A DNA stretch of 64,000 nucleotides from Blasia pusilla (Eukaryota; Marchantiophyta; Marchantiopsida; Blasiales), in contig CM114271.1 of NCBI GenBank assembly GCA_050084515.1, forward strand, positions 11,656,001 through 11,720,000. Reading direction: 5' to 3'. The stretch's first letter is position 1. Every line of letters starts with the position of its first letter. Below the pieces are notes generated by a model that was given only the letters and a program-made list of their open reading frames with translations, searched no databases and was not told the DNA's origin. This document shows, piece by piece, positions 1-12,500 of the stretch. Both the position numbers and the translations under genes were made by a program.

Positions 1-706
1 ACACAAACACGTACGATCCCATGCTAACTCATGGCATCCAAACAATGAGACAAGAAGTACCAAAATATCTCCAATAAAATAAGGTCCAATCTCTCTCTCA
101 ACACCATAGTTCTCACATGTCTCTCTCAATGTCAAACCCAAACCACTCTCCTAATGAGAGGCTTGGGTTACACACACAAGGCAAGCAAGACCATAGCTCC
201 GCCGCCTCATGCCAAGAAGTTCAACAAAGAGAGAATGAGCTCTCAAACTCTCTCTCCTTGAGGTATACCCCTCTCCTCTCATCTCCCAAGCTCTCTCCAT
301 GAAAACATATGCTCCCAAGTCACCTCCTTGGCTCTTGACCTGATGTAGGAGGTCAAGGGCCACTTACCAAAAATAGAAATTCGATCATATACTCAAAACA
401 ATACTTGCCTAAAATAGTAAGTTCCTCAATATGGCTCCAAATGAGCTGAAACGAAGGGAAAACCTGCTCTCTCAAGTTTCCCGAGGCCTCAGTAGGTCAT
501 CCTCAACCTCTTGAGTCCGTCCTCCACTACTCACAAAGGCGCTCTACTAGATTTCACTGATCTATTCTAAAAGACGTGATAGTTATCATGCGCATATACA
601 TCGCTACACAACATACATAGCTGTCACCGAACACGCACACAAATACGCACGATCCCATGCTAACTCATGGCATCCAAAAAATGAGACAAGAAGTACCAAA
701 ATATCT
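1..706. repeat. Direct repeat of about 77 bp flanking the left LTR copy (1-80 and 630-706)
   Basis: Both sides carry ATCCCATGCTAACTCATGGC followed by nearly identical sequence ending in AAAATATCTCCAAT. Sequence that belongs just inside the element is therefore found on both sides of the LTR copy. A tandem LTR-internal-LTR arrangement or a local duplication would explain this. The left copy is cut by the window edge. Confidence 0.6.
76..600 (-). repeat. Left (3') LTR-like copy of the Ty3 methyltransferase element
   Basis: This stretch matches the right copy at about 13790-14205 plus 15492-15594 in the same orientation. Shared landmarks are a CACTCTCCTAATGAGAGG block, a short CT-rich tract and the segment TCATCCTCAACCTCTTGAG near the end. 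The two copies have diverged by many substitutions and small indels, which suggests an old insertion. The exact LTR termini could not be fixed. Confidence 0.55.
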
Positions 707-1055
707 CCAATCGCCCCACTAGCTGGTGATTAGGTCCTTCTAACTCCAGATAACCATCTATCCCTACCTACCATGGCATACATCTCTCAGACGCTAAGAG
801 CAAGAAGGTCGGGTGCTCATGTGGCCCCATCGTTAGTCGCATTCTCGTAATCCATAACAAGTCAAAAGTCAAAATGTAGAACTACCTACTCTATGTACAT
901 GTGGGACACATCCATCATTCTTGAGGAACCCTAGTGAGAGGTGGCGTAAAGCATGCCATATGCCATCCTCTCGAACATCCATCACAGACTAGCACGGTGG
1001 TTGCACCACGGGAATAACCACATAACATACATCGCAAGCATGTAGGAACTACTGC

Positions 1056-1800
1056 TTAGCTCGGATCAATTGTATCATCAATGTTTGGAAGGTGACACGG
1101 CGCATAATTACGCACATGGTCCTTCCAAACCATACAATCATGTCCCTCCAATAAGAGAATATCTGATGGAAAAACCTCACGCATTCTAAAAATGGTGCGC
1201 CCTGTAGTCATATCCAACGTTATGGGTGTCGTCTGTTGCAAGTAGACATAGTCTCCCTGATGAAACCTCCGGATAGTAGGTCCATAACCTCCCTCCCAAA
1301 TAGTCACATACCTCAATGTATCCCGGTGTTGCGCAATCGCCAAGTTCTCAAACGCCATGGGCATCACTCTCCAAAACAATTCAGCCCTCTGAGAATATGC
1401 TCGCATCCAAACATCAGGATCACCAAGGTTCAACACCTCACCAACATCTCGACAAATGGCCATAGGTAAATCAGGCTCTCGGCCATACAAAAGCAAGTAG
1501 GGTGAGAAAGACGCTAGGATGCCTGCCTGTTGAATCTGTATGCCATCACCAACCACGGCAACTGGAGGTCCCAATCTCCTATGTGACCTCTCTGCAAGCC
1601 ATACTTGCGTAGTCCTCTCTTCACCCTATGCACAACCCGCTCCGCTAGTCCATCCGCCTCAACATGATCTCGCAAAGTAGTGCGATGGTTGATCAGTGCC
1701 TGATCACATAAGGCTTGAAACTCCGGCGGAACTCTGTACCCTGGTCTATCAACACCTCAGCTGATGCGCCATAATGACTCAACACTCAATCTAGGAAGGC
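1056..1800 (-). pseudogene. Integrase C-terminal half of the Ty3 methyltransferase element
   Basis: Read on the minus strand, a segment with IDQGTEF gives a catalytic-core Asp. After a frame change comes DHVEADGLAERVV, in which the Glu of ADGLAER fits the third catalytic residue. A further frameshift near 1510-1575 leads into a 172-codon open stretch. That stretch contains SFSPYLLLYGREPDLP and the chromatin-proximal part GDYVYLQQTTP ... KDHVRNYAPCHLPN. This is the usual end of Ty3/gypsy integrases. The zinc-binding N-terminus was not found upstream. It is a non-functional remnant. Confidence 0.75.
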
Positions 1801-1984
1801 ATACGCTACTCCTAGATTTATGCACCACGTGGAAGTCATACTCCCTCTACCTTCGTCTACTGCAAACCAAGGCCCCCTGGGTATATTGTATGACCTAGGT
1901 ACTCAATCTGGTTGTAGAAGAACTTGCCCTTGCTTGGATGTAGCTTCAGCCCATGTAACTACAATCGTCAAAATATCTCCTCTA

Positions 1985-2720
1985 GATGTCGCTCATGCTC
2001 CTAAACCGTGGCGCTAAAGACTATGATGTCATCAATATAACACCTAGCAAAATTCAGACGTGCCAATATCCTATCTATGATCCTCTAAAACTCAGCCGGG
2101 GCATTCTTTAACCCAAATGTTAAGAACCGTCACTGGTACAAGGAATCCTTCCCGTGGGGATAGATGCCCCAAAATGTTGTCTTCTGCCTATCCTCTAATC
2201 TGATAGGCAGTTGATAGTATCCAGCTCAAAGATCTAACCAATTGAAGACCTTCGCATGCCCAATAGCATCAAAGATCTCCTCCGGAGTGGGCATGGCATA
2301 CCTATCGGACTTCATCTGCCGATTGATAGGTCGGTAATCTCCACACATCTGCCTATCCGTCTAGTTGCCATGCACATCCTTCTTGGTGGGCATGACAATG
2401 GCAGATGCATACTCTCCATGCGACATATTCACTAGTCCTACGCCAACCAAGTCTTGGCTCCTACTCTGAATCATAGCCCTCTCCATGTCACTGTACCTGT
2501 AGGGTCGTCGGAAGATCGGCGTGTCACTCGACAACTAAATGTGGATCCCTGTACCCTTCAGCGTACCCAAATCATGCATACTAAATGAAAAACAACTCCT
2601 ATTACTCCTAAGGAACTGGTGTATCTGGCGCCGCTCTCCTCCTTTCAACTTAGGGCCCATATATGGATCCCAAGTCTCCATCATGACTACGATAGGACTA
2701 TCTGGCGTGGGTATCGGTGG
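1985..2720 (-). pseudogene. Reverse transcriptase remnant of the Ty3 methyltransferase element
   Basis: One minus-strand frame reads CGDYRPINRQMKSDRYAMPT, then a palm-like segment with KTTFWGIYPHGKDSLYQ, FGLKNAPAEF and finally CYIDDIIVFS. YIDD is the catalytic double-Asp motif of retroelement reverse transcriptases, and FGLKNAP is the typical block before it. Three in-frame stops in this stretch are each explained by one transition: CGA to TGA in the DL(R)AGYYQ block, TGG to TGA in YQ(W)RF, and CAG to TAG in AEF(Q)RI. RNase H does not follow as expected. Confidence 0.8.
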
Positions 2721-2803
2721 TTGCTATGGTGCAACCCCGTCTCAAACAATAGAACTCTCATCTCCATGTGCAGTATCCGGAACCACACTCGATGTTGTGG
2801 CTT

Positions 2804-4357
2804 TCATCTCCTGGCATACCTGCAAAACATCCCAAGAAGTCCAAGGGTGTCTCTCTCGATCACCCCTTGTGTGTAGATCTCCTCAAACTCGCCCCCAGCC
2901 ACTGCCTCAACTATCTCGGTAGGCATGGGGCTCACCAACACAACAGTTGTGATCTGTCGCATCCTCAAACGACGTTGCTCACCTACGCCTAAGCTGAAAA
3001 TCCATGTCAAGCAGTTTAGGTCCATCGCCTAACCCAAGCAATGATATCGTGATACCTCTGATAGTGACGGTACTACCGTCACTCCTGTGGGAAATCCCAT
3101 CGCTCGCTCTCGCTCATCGGCGTTGGGCTCCACCAATCTCTATACCTGGTCATCCCAAACCAAGCCAGGTCCGGCCTCCTTCAATGCATCGGAAGTGGGA
3201 AAACTCACAAATGTGGGAAAGGCTGCCCGTGGCATGCCAATCCTGTTGACCATAGTCAATAGCGGTCAATCATCATGCCTCACTGCGTGTGATCAACGAT
3301 CTGGATCTTGAATAGAATCCACCAACAAATCAGAGGGGCGCTCCACTCTAGCATACACCCTTTGCAAGACTTCATGTGGGACCAAGTTGGTCCACCACAG
3401 ATGCGGGCGATGTGCTCTAGACCCTACACTCGACGCATCCAAAAATACTGTTGGGTTGATCCATACGTGCACTTAATGTGCACTCGTCACCACGCGGGAT
3501 CTCAAATCGCCCAAAATTAGCACATTCTCCAGAATGTATGCTGGAGAACGAGACTGATGCTCCTGCAAGTGTCGCAAAATCCGCATCATCTCCCAAAACA
3601 ACCAAGACCAAAAGTCCGCTAATCCGCTACCCCATCCAACACTCGACTGGCCCTAACATGGCCAACGAGCAATGACCAAGTCTATGGTCCCTACCGGATC
3701 CAAGTCTTGCGCACCCACCAATGAAATGTCCCTCGATAGGGAACTCGGGTAACCCCGAATGGCGGACGCACACATCAAGTCGGGAAAATGGAGGCGTAAC
3801 TGCGCCACATGGTGAAGTGAAGCGCGCCTTGCAATATCATCAATCTCCACATATAGGTATTGTTGCACACGCACCCCAACCTGCAAAACAACAACTAACC
3901 CAATGTTGATCCCTCCAAAGAGATCCAACACCCGAATACCCTTCTCTGGGATGCACCACACAATCGGGGTGGTGTCCAAAGGGATCATACCAGCACTCTT
4001 GCCTACCTGGGATTCCTCTGACCCGTCACACTCTAGTGCAAACATCTCGCTCCACACGGTCTGCACTCGTTCAGTGGCTAAGCGTCGAAGCTCCTTAGTC
4101 AAGCCCCAAGGCGCCACCTCTCCTCCACAGACTGATGCGGCTACCATTATACTCCTCTCCATAGAAATGTCAAGAACGTGAGTATCCTCTGCCTGGACAT
4201 GTCCCTCAATCAAATCACTAGGCCAAGTGATGGCATTGCTAAATGCTGCTAAGATCGCCATCTCTGTTGGCCGTCGCTCGATCACTACACTTGTGAATCG
4301 AACACGTACACAACTAAGGCGCCCATCACCTAATTGCCATCGTGGTCTGTAGGACAC
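2804..4357 (-). pseudogene. Retrotransposon-borne cytosine-5 DNA methyltransferase (DNMT-like), degenerate
   Basis: A 234-codon open stretch followed by the same frame through several stops shows C5-methyltransferase motifs in the canonical order. Motif I (SAM binding) is GIRVLDLFGGI, about residues 140-150. YLYVEIDDIARR fits the region after motif I. Motif IV is IARWPC, with the nucleophile Cys kept and the next codon (expected Gln) now TAG. Motif VI is YILENV, with the conserved ENV. GSRAHRPHLWWTNL fits motif VIII. Further down come GLVWD, AMGFPTG and the closing MDLNCLTWIFSLG. The order agrees with the DNMT family, and the DNMT3-like clade is my guess. The domain lies between protease and RT, so it was probably part of the Pol polyprotein. 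The stops make this copy inactive. Confidence 0.8.
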
Positions 4358-4690
4358 TTACTTGTCCCAGTAATCCAAGGAAAACCCCATCGGGTGTAAC
4401 ACTGCTCCACCAACCAAGACGTCGTAGGACTCTACATGAGTCACTATCGCCTTGGCTTGCACCACGGACTCATCTGTAGGATGTCCTAGACGAATCCTCA
4501 CCACAACCTCCTATCAGATGATATACTGTGTGGTACTCGCTCCACCCAAGGATGTCTATATCCAGAATGGACAACGTTCCACAAAGGCACTCGCCAAGCC
4601 CAATCCTCTGAATGATGCTTTCCCCAACATCATGGGTTGTGCTCGTGAATCCAACAAGACGCATTGCGGACTAAAAGCTCTATCTCCGGG
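4310..4690 (-). pseudogene. Aspartic protease remnant of the Ty3 methyltransferase element
   Basis: The minus-strand reading gives QCVLLDSRAQPMMLGKA, which resembles the retroviral-type protease active site LLDSGA with the Gly changed to Arg. It continues to VESYDVLVGGAVLHPMGF and LDYW, which fits the protease C-terminal part of plant Ty3 elements. Several stops and a frame change interrupt it. It lies directly upstream of the methyltransferase, as expected for a Pol that carries an extra domain. Confidence 0.6.
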
Positions 4691-4705
4691 ACTCACCAAC
4701 TAGAA

Positions 4706-5235
4706 GGGGGATGGTATTCTGGCAGGAGAGAGGAATAGAGGAGAGTCTCTCTTAAAAAAAATGCACTAAAGGGAAAAAAACTGAAACTCTCTTCAAAAAA
4801 TATGAAGATTATGGATAATAAGCAAGTAATTTTTTTGGAGATTTCTTTTGAAGAGAGGAAACTTAGTGTAACCCGACGGGTTGCAATTTTTTGAATTTTA
4901 TTTTTTTTGGTTAAGGAAAATTTTTCATTTTTTTCCAAAACCAAAAAAAGAAAACATCAAAAAAAGTTGCAACTCGTTAGATTTTGACGGCGTGAAAAGG
5001 TTTAAAAATTGGAAAAAAAATCCTCTTTTTTTTCCACCACCAAATTTTTTTGGAAAAAATTTTCCTTTTTAACTTGTCGAAACTTTCCTCTCTCCAACAT
5101 GTAGGAAACTCACTTCAACCTGTCGGAAACTCTTTTCAACCTGTCTGAAACTCTCCTCAAACCAAAAGAGCCCTAGGTGTTGCCAATATCTTCCTCTCTC
5201 CTCTCTTCCTCTCTTCCTCTCCTCTTATCGCTCCT
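4706..5235. mobile_element. Short non-autonomous TIR element (530 bp) related to the 5.3-kb TIR element
   Basis: The left end GGGGGATGGTATTCTGGCAG and the following GA-rich and TCTCTCTTAAAAAAAA tracts match the left end of the element at 8268. The right side has the matching CT-rich tract, but the last ~20 bp have diverged. The flanks are CCAACTAGAA (4696-4705) and CCAACTGGAA (5236-5245), a possible 10-bp target duplication with one mismatch. Inside are AT-rich sequence and several AACCCGTCGG-type half-sites. It interrupts the retrotransposon between gag and protease and has no coding capacity. Confidence 0.6.
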
Positions 5236-5697
5236 CCAACTGGAAGACCTCTCCCGGGTTATCTAGCAACACAACACCAAGAGAAGCCATGGCATGCTCT
5301 ATCGTGGGTCTAGCGGGCATCTCCGCCAACCTAGCAGCCGCAGTCTACCTTGAATCTGACGTGGGCGGCTTGAGCATCCGCTCCAAGGGCTGGTCCATCA
5401 CCTCCTCTGCAATCACCTTGGAACGTGATGCAAGAACTCCAACTCCACACTCACATAACCTTGGCGGGCGTACCTCCCAACATCATAACATCGGAAGCAG
5501 AAAATAAAGGAGTGCGATACACAACGGTGGCCGCCCCCAACCGACACATGCCCCTCCTGAGCATCAGCAATAGGAGTCGTCGCACTTGTTTCTCCCATTC
5601 CCCTCCATGCCTGCACACCAATAACATCACCAACTCTCCGGGAACTCTGATCAGGACCCATCGATGGGGTCCTCATTGCCTCAGACAACGTGAAAGA

Positions 5698-7128
5698 CTA
5701 AGGAAGCTTGGTCTGCTTCCTTGCTTCCCTTTGTTGTGGATCCAACTCTACGGCTGCTCCATGTGTCACAATTGCAGCGGCCTCCATCTGGGCAACCCTG
5801 CACATCCAACCAGGATCCTCCATATCTCTCGCTGCTCCATATGATGTCGATGCCACGGATCCGGCATCGGGTAACCTCAATGCCATAGCGGCAATCTGCT
5901 TCGGTAGCTGCTGTACCTGAGCAGCCATCCCAGCCTCACGCCCAATATATCCCTCAACGCTTCTAGGTGGTGGGACTCTACCTCCTCCATTGGCAACTCC
6001 ACCACCCTGTTGGGCAACTCCAACTCCTCGTCCCCCAACAGGACCACCAGGTGCATGATCTCTAGGCCAACCCGGACCGGCTACTTGCTCTGGTGCCCTC
6101 TCTGGCCCTTGGTCCGGACGTAACTCAGGGTGTAAACTAAAACACCTCGCGCGTGTGTAACCATACCTCTGACAATAATCACATTGATAACCTCATGGTG
6201 TAGCACCATCTCCTCCTCCATGCTGAGGCACACGTCCATGACCTTGACAAGTGCAATCATGTTGATGATGGACTCTACTACATGACGAACAAGTAATCGT
6301 TGGCGGTAGCTTTTGAGCCGTAGGTCTTTGTGGCTCGGCCTCCCGGTACCCTCCCTGAGCTTGTGGTGCCACAATCCACCTATCTCGGAGTCCACGTTGC
6401 TGCACTGGTGGTGCAGACAATCGTGATTGCTCTTGCCCAGAACCCATGGTGGCTACGCTCTCCTCTGCCATGTTGCACTCAATATTCTCGGCGGTCCTAA
6501 AAACATCTCTCAATGTAGGGGAGGTGTTCATAAGAAGCACCCCCCTCCCGCACGCGGGTCTGCAGGGTGTAGTCTAGCATCATGTACCATAACTGGATAG
6601 CTTGAGCCTCTATCACCCCCTGAGTGACGCTGATCAACCGGTGGAAGCGAGTGTAAGCCTCACGCAAACTCTCATCTGGGCACCTTTGGAAGTGGTGGAT
6701 ACTTTGCAACTTCTCCGTCCGTACCCCCTGGTAGCTCGCCCTCAACTCAGCGAAGAACTCAACCACAGGGTTGAACTTGGGACGAACTTGACTAGACGGT
6801 GCAACTGCTCTAGTGCGAGTGACCCCTCCTAAAGCCTCACTAGTGGAAGAGGAAGTAGCCTCTCTTGACTCTTCCTCCTCATCTGGGAACGGCTCCGTCC
6901 ATGACACATAGTGTGGGTCATAGTAGAGTTGCCATGCCTCAATCTCTTGGGCATATTTGTGGGAGAACTCATGATAACTGTCCATGGGCACCCCCCCTGT
7001 GAGTCACACCAACTCCTAAACTCTGCAATAAATTCATGTAGCTCTATAATGCCTACAGCACCCGCAAACCTATGCGGTCCTCTACCCCGGTCGTCCATCT
7101 CATATGCCCAACTGGTAGGACCACTCAA
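5698..7128 (-). pseudogene. Gag remnant of the Ty3 methyltransferase element
   Basis: The minus-strand reading includes a capsid-like helical region (FNPVVEFFAELRASYQGVRT, then FHRLISVTQGVIEAQAIQLW) and, further on, a degenerate zinc knuckle, CDYCQRYGYTRARC, at about 6143-6183. In that knuckle the His of CX2CX4HX4C is Tyr. A Gly/Pro/Arg-rich stretch and a Gln/Ala-rich tail (AAQVQQLPKQIAAMALRL) follow. Frame changes occur near 6500-6540, 6830-6990 and 6190-6395. The product would have been the structural particle protein. Confidence 0.6.
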
Positions 7129-7139
7129 TGTGTAAGGTG

Positions 7140-8267
7140 GATCACTAACACACTCCTCTACACGGTCCCCCTTGTCTGAAGACGAAATTGAAGGAGATCG
7201 AGGTGGTCACTCACGCGGAGACCCTCAAAACCTCGCACCACTCTGGGTAAACCCTCGAGAGCTACTCTCACGTCCACTACCTCATCCTCAAAATCCCGAA
7301 AGGACACCATGATGGCCCTTGTGCCCCTCTCACACGATCACTCTCAATCTTGCGAGTAATCCCTCAATCACTTAAACTAAACATGCGGCACTCAATCTAG
7401 ACTCTCTCACTAAGACGTGTGTTGTGCGGCAACAAGCAGCGTGGTGCATCAAATCAATTGATCTATCGTTTTATCGATAAACCATCCTCAACTCTAGACA
7501 TCTAACACAGGTCCATGTCCCCTAAACCCATACATCATCGATGCTCCTAGCATCAGCATGAAACCCAATATCCCAAATTACTTCCTAATACCCAGAAATC
7601 CCTCACACGTGTAGGGTAAGAGACCATAATGGGGAACCTGAAAATAATGTCGATGTTGCTCCTCGAAAATTGCAAATTTCGACCCCAACTCGGTCGTGGA
7701 GACAACTCCTCCAATCAGCAAGTCGTACTCCTCTTGTACGAACACTGTTCAAACCTCCTCGATGTGCGGCGCAGGTCCAGTGGTCCGGTGCAGCATTGGC
7801 GGCACAGAACGGCTACAAAGGGCACGACACTCGGGAATGGGATGCGGCACTCAGCGGCATACCCTCCTCAATCAGCAATTCACATGCTCTGCTCCTTAGT
7901 GAAGGAGCAGCTCTATGATCGAGATGGTGCGGTGGAGCCACGAGCGGCATGGCATGGCAATCAGCGACACGTTGCAGCTACGGGCGTCACGGCACGGTAC
8001 TCAATCGTTATCGAGCGGCTACCAATCACGACATAGCAACATGAAATGAAAACTCAAACACCATAACCCAAGGTCACATGCCATCATTGGTTGATGACAA
8101 ACCTGCGATGACGGTGGTGGCCAGACCAAAGTATGTGGTGGCGGTGCAAGTCAGAGAATAAATGGTGGTCGTGGAAGACCCTCCAGTCCGTAATGGCAAC
8201 CAAAGGGTGGAAAAAGGATGAACGCGGCTCTGAGCAACGCTAGGCGGCAGTAGCGGCCGATGGTGGA
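7140..8267. other. Probable 5' leader of the Ty3 element, no gene seen
   Basis: This lies upstream (in minus-strand sense) of gag. Short open stretches on both strands show no recognisable motif. A primer-binding site was not identified, probably because the junction with the LTR was split by the TIR element. Confidence 0.4.
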
Positions 8268-8928
8268 GGGGGCTGGTATTCTTGCAGGAGAGAGTAAGAG
8301 AGGAGAGGAAGAGAGGAAGAGATCGAGAGAGGAGAGTCTCTCTTAAAAAAAAAGGGCAGAATCTGCCTCCTCTCGTCAAAACTCTCCTACAAACATCCTT
8401 CCATCACTCTCTATGTGAGCCCAATTTTCTTCACATTGCCTGTCAAAGCCAACGCTACAATAAGCCAGACAGAGGGGTATTATTGTTGGAGGACCATCGG
8501 CAGATAATTTGACTCTTACTATGGTCTCAATAGACTCCTATGCCCTTCAAGGTTTAACTTCTCTGAAGATGTGCTTGACATTATGGATTGTTGACTCTTC
8601 TTGCAAAAGGCATTAAATATCCCATCCGATCAATACTCATCCATGAGGGGGTTTTCCACAACAGAACAAATCACTCATCACTGATGGTAGCTGAAGACTT
8701 TCATGACATCATTGGATGATGTTGGCTCATGAATGGGTGCATAAAGTATACCATGGACTGCTATGCGTTTGACAACTTGGTTTCACCATTCTCTCAGCCA
8801 CTAAGAAATGTATGCATCAAGAAGAAAATGTGATGAGATTGAGAAGACAATTGAACCAAAAGGTTGATAGTTGTTTGGAGTAAAGAGAACTGATGTACCC
8901 ATGTCCCTTCATTCAGACCCTAAATGTT
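8268..8928 (+). repeat. Left terminal inverted repeat of the 5.3-kb element
   Basis: It pairs with 13025-13608. The terminal ~85 bp are the best conserved (GGGGGCTGGTATTC, GA-rich tract, A-run). Inside, matching blocks such as GTTGGAGGACCA and the end block around CATTCAGA/TCTGAATG are separated by unmatched stretches. Confidence 0.75.
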
Positions 8929-9395
8929 GGAATCCGACAGGTTGCACCCCTTCCAACCCGTCGGAATACGATGGGTTGCACCCCTTGCAAGCAAGCACAC
9001 CACAACAAAAGAATGATCTTGATAAGTGATTTCATTCCGCCCTACACCCCATGAGAATCCGAAAGGTTGGGAATCCGACATGAGAATCCGACATGTAGTA
9101 GGAATCCAACACGTCTCTGAAATACCGTGTTAGAGAAGAATGGTGTGACGATAATGGGGGAACGAGGCAAAATTTTAAAATATTGTGACAAGTTGCAACC
9201 TGTCGAAATCTGACGAGTTGCAAAATAAACAGCCTCGAGTCAACACAATCAACACGAAAGAAAAACAATTCAGCAAAGGTTTACAAAAAGAGTGGGATCA
9301 CTCAAGCATCCAACCTGTCGGAATCCGACAGGTTTCCGGAAAGGGGTTAAAAATATTGTGACAAGTTGCAAGCCATCAAAATCCGACTAGCTGCA
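8927..9395. repeat. Cluster of imperfect palindromes near the left end of the TIR element
   Basis: Repeated half-sites of the form AACCCGTCGGAAT and its reverse complement occur here, for example AACCTGTCGGAATCCGACAG near 9312. The tract GACAAGTTGCAA..AAATAAACAGCCTCGAGT also occurs twice (about 9184-9242 and 9359-9418). No coding content was recognised. Confidence 0.7.
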
Positions 9396-9534
9396 AAATA
9401 AACAGCCTCGAGTAGATAGATCAACACAATCGACAAGAACGAAAAACAATTCAGCAAAAGTTTACAAAAACCATCATGGTTCAAAAACTTGTCCTTTATT
9501 ACATCCGAGGGAAGCTCATAAATGTACATTTGAT

Positions 9535-12500
9535 CTAGTCTATGATTTCTTCAACCTCGTCATCTACAAATTTACTCTTAACTCTCCTAGGTTCGTGTAC
9601 AAAAGGAATATCTTGGGATACAAGTGGCTCCTCTGGCCGATTGTAGACGGGGATCGTAAATGTTGGGGAGTTCGAGAGCCTTATCCCTCCCCTTGGGTAC
9701 ACTATAACGGTCCCATGTAACATGATTTGAGTCCCAACACCTTCCTCGACAGTAAATCTTGTATCCTCTGCAAGGTGACACACATCCAGTATCAATATGT
9801 GCTCCGTCCTTGGAAAGCACTCAATCCCTACTCCAAAACGCTTCAGTGAAGTTGGGTCCAATAAATCTTTGAAATCACTTGTCATCCTCCGATAGCTCTT
9901 CTAGATTACTCTCGGCTTTGCCCTCCCGATTTTTGGACTAGTAGGCAGTGACGATGGTGTTACTATCAATGGTGGTTCTGGAACTGGAGCTGTTGGCTTT
10001 GGAGGAGAGTTGTATACTCCCACTAGCCTCTCGTAATTTGCCTTTGCCTATTTGCAAAGGTCAAAAAGTTCTAGCCTTCCCTCAAGGCAGAGAATGTTCC
10101 TACCATTATGCTAGGCGCCTCTGATACTCGCCCCTGATAGACCCACTAAGTCAAAGACCGAGTCACCTAGCCTTGAGCAGAGCTCGATGAGCATTTGCAT
10201 CAAGGCAGGTGACTTCTCCCTTCTTCCAAGTAAGGGGATCCCATCCTGCATGTAAATTCCCAGGGGGGAATTGTGAAGACTATCTAAGCTATACCTATCG
10301 GAGGATGGATCCACTGGATCCGGGATCTTGAACACCTGGAAGTTGTGATCGGGCCTTACAAAGCAGTAGACAAATAAATGGTCTATCTGTAAACAAGCAG
10401 GTGGAAAATAATGTCAGCAAAAAGAAAAAGCTAGTAGACCGGTGATCTACTCTTAATATAGTGACACAATGTGCAACCCGTCGGGATCCGACGGGTTGCT
10501 CATTTGGCTAGGCAAAGGCGCAACCTATCGGAGTCCGACAGGTTGCTTTTCAACCCGTCATACTAGTCCATAGTGATTACCAACCCGTCCAAACCCAAAT
10601 ACAAATCCAAATACCCGTCCAAGATGAGCAACCCGTCGGAAGCCCACAGGTTGCTATCGGAGTCCGATGGTTGGCTTACAACTGAATACGATTGTTTAGA
10701 TTTGAGAACTTCTAAATATGAGAGCAACCCGTTGCTTTCAGACGGGTTGCATCACTCCATAAACATGTGGAAAAGTAGTGCTACTTGCAACCCATCGGGT
10801 TCAGACGGGTTGCAGTCAATGGAGACTAGTTGGTGAATTTGCAACCCATCTCTTTTAGACGGATTGCAACACCGCAGACAGAAGCTATTGGGATCCGAAA
10901 GGTTACATGCAGAAATGCAACCCGTCACGTTGAATTTTTGTTCAAAATCAATTCGTTGAAAAAGAGGACTTACCTGGACTTGAGTCGTCGCCGATCTGAG
11001 TGGATACTCATTTTTAATGACCCATGATTGCGCCGTCCTCCACTTTAGCGACCTCTTCACGCACTGAAGGTTGAAGAGCTTGTCTTCTCTCCCTCCAGTG
11101 AGGACCAAGAAACAACCCCTGTCACTCAGATACGCGTTTGCAAAAGAAAACAACAACGCGATGTGGTCGTACGAAAGCGGGACATTATAGTCTGGGACAG
11201 TGGCAGACGGATTGTTGTCCCACAAGCAAAACCCAAAAGGAAAATCCGAAATGAGGAGGTCCACCACCATCTCCTTAAGAACCCCATGCACCGTCTAAGG
11301 GGCGTGGCCGTTTCGAAGGAATTTTCATCCCAGCACAGTCAATTTGTCGATGGCAGGTGTCGACTCCTCAGAACTGAAACTCTGCACTCATCGACAAGAT
11401 GAGCCAAGTGAGTAAGGATATTTGTCCTTGTGGTTGTTTCCCTATGCTTGCCCAAGTATGATGGAGTGTATTCCATATCCTTATCTCCTCCCTCAGACGA
11501 ACCAGGTGCCTCCCGCTTTTGCTTCTCCTGAGTCTATTGTCGGCTTGTTGGAGCATACTCATACTCCACAAGAGTTTTCTTGGACGAGGACATGGTCCGG
11601 ACGACCTTTGCCACCAACTCCAACCTTTGCCACCAACTCTATTGTCTCGAGGGCTTGCTCCTCCATATCTCAAATCATCAAGCTTCACGAAGTCGGAAAT
11701 GTCGTCCCTACCTACAACCACTGCATCATTCACCACGCATAGATTTTTTTCTATAATGTCCTCTGGGTCGTTGAAGTCCAACCAGATTGGAGAATTGATA
11801 ACCTCCCAGTCAAACATGCCATGTCCCATCTCCATGTCGTACATGGAGAATCCCTCTCCATCAGGCGGAGAAGCCCATAATTTGCAGGCTGCCGGTAATT
11901 TTTGCCAGGAACCTGCATTCATACAATTGATGAGGTACGTGTACACCATCCGCTAGGCAGCTCTTTGTCGAGATGACTCGGCCGCCTTGTCCTAAAGATC
12001 CAGCTTCTTCTTTGCAAAATCTCATTTTCTGGTGTCTATTTCCTCATCCAGGTATGCCTAAGGGAGGATGTGATTCTTGAACATCATCATGAATCCTGGG
12101 TTTTTCGTGAGCTAATCTCTAATGTCATCAAGCCATAGTTCAAAATCTTCTGCAGCCTCTAGGTTTGCTTCCTCTGGAACTGGCTCAATCTTCTTCAGCT
12201 CCGCTTGTAGACCCACAATCATGGAGTTCTTTAGAAGGCGCAACGCGTCCCAAAATGACCATTCCCGTAGCCTATGGGAGATGACTGGATCTGAAACTCC
12301 CAGAGGGTAGTGTGCCACTCGCTTTTGGGCCTCTGTGACCTCGAGACTAATTTTCATCAATCGGATTTGCCTAAAATCGGATATCCTAGATAGCGCAAAC
12401 ATGTGCACGCCGTTCAGAGACACTTTCTCTCCGATCCGACCTTGTGGATCTTCGTCTCTCTTCCGCTGGCGCTTGATTATTGCCTTGAGCTCCTTGTAAA

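Noticed and set aside
4881-5072. Phe/Lys-rich ORF
   Set aside because: AT-rich, low-complexity interior of the short TIR element; no coding features.
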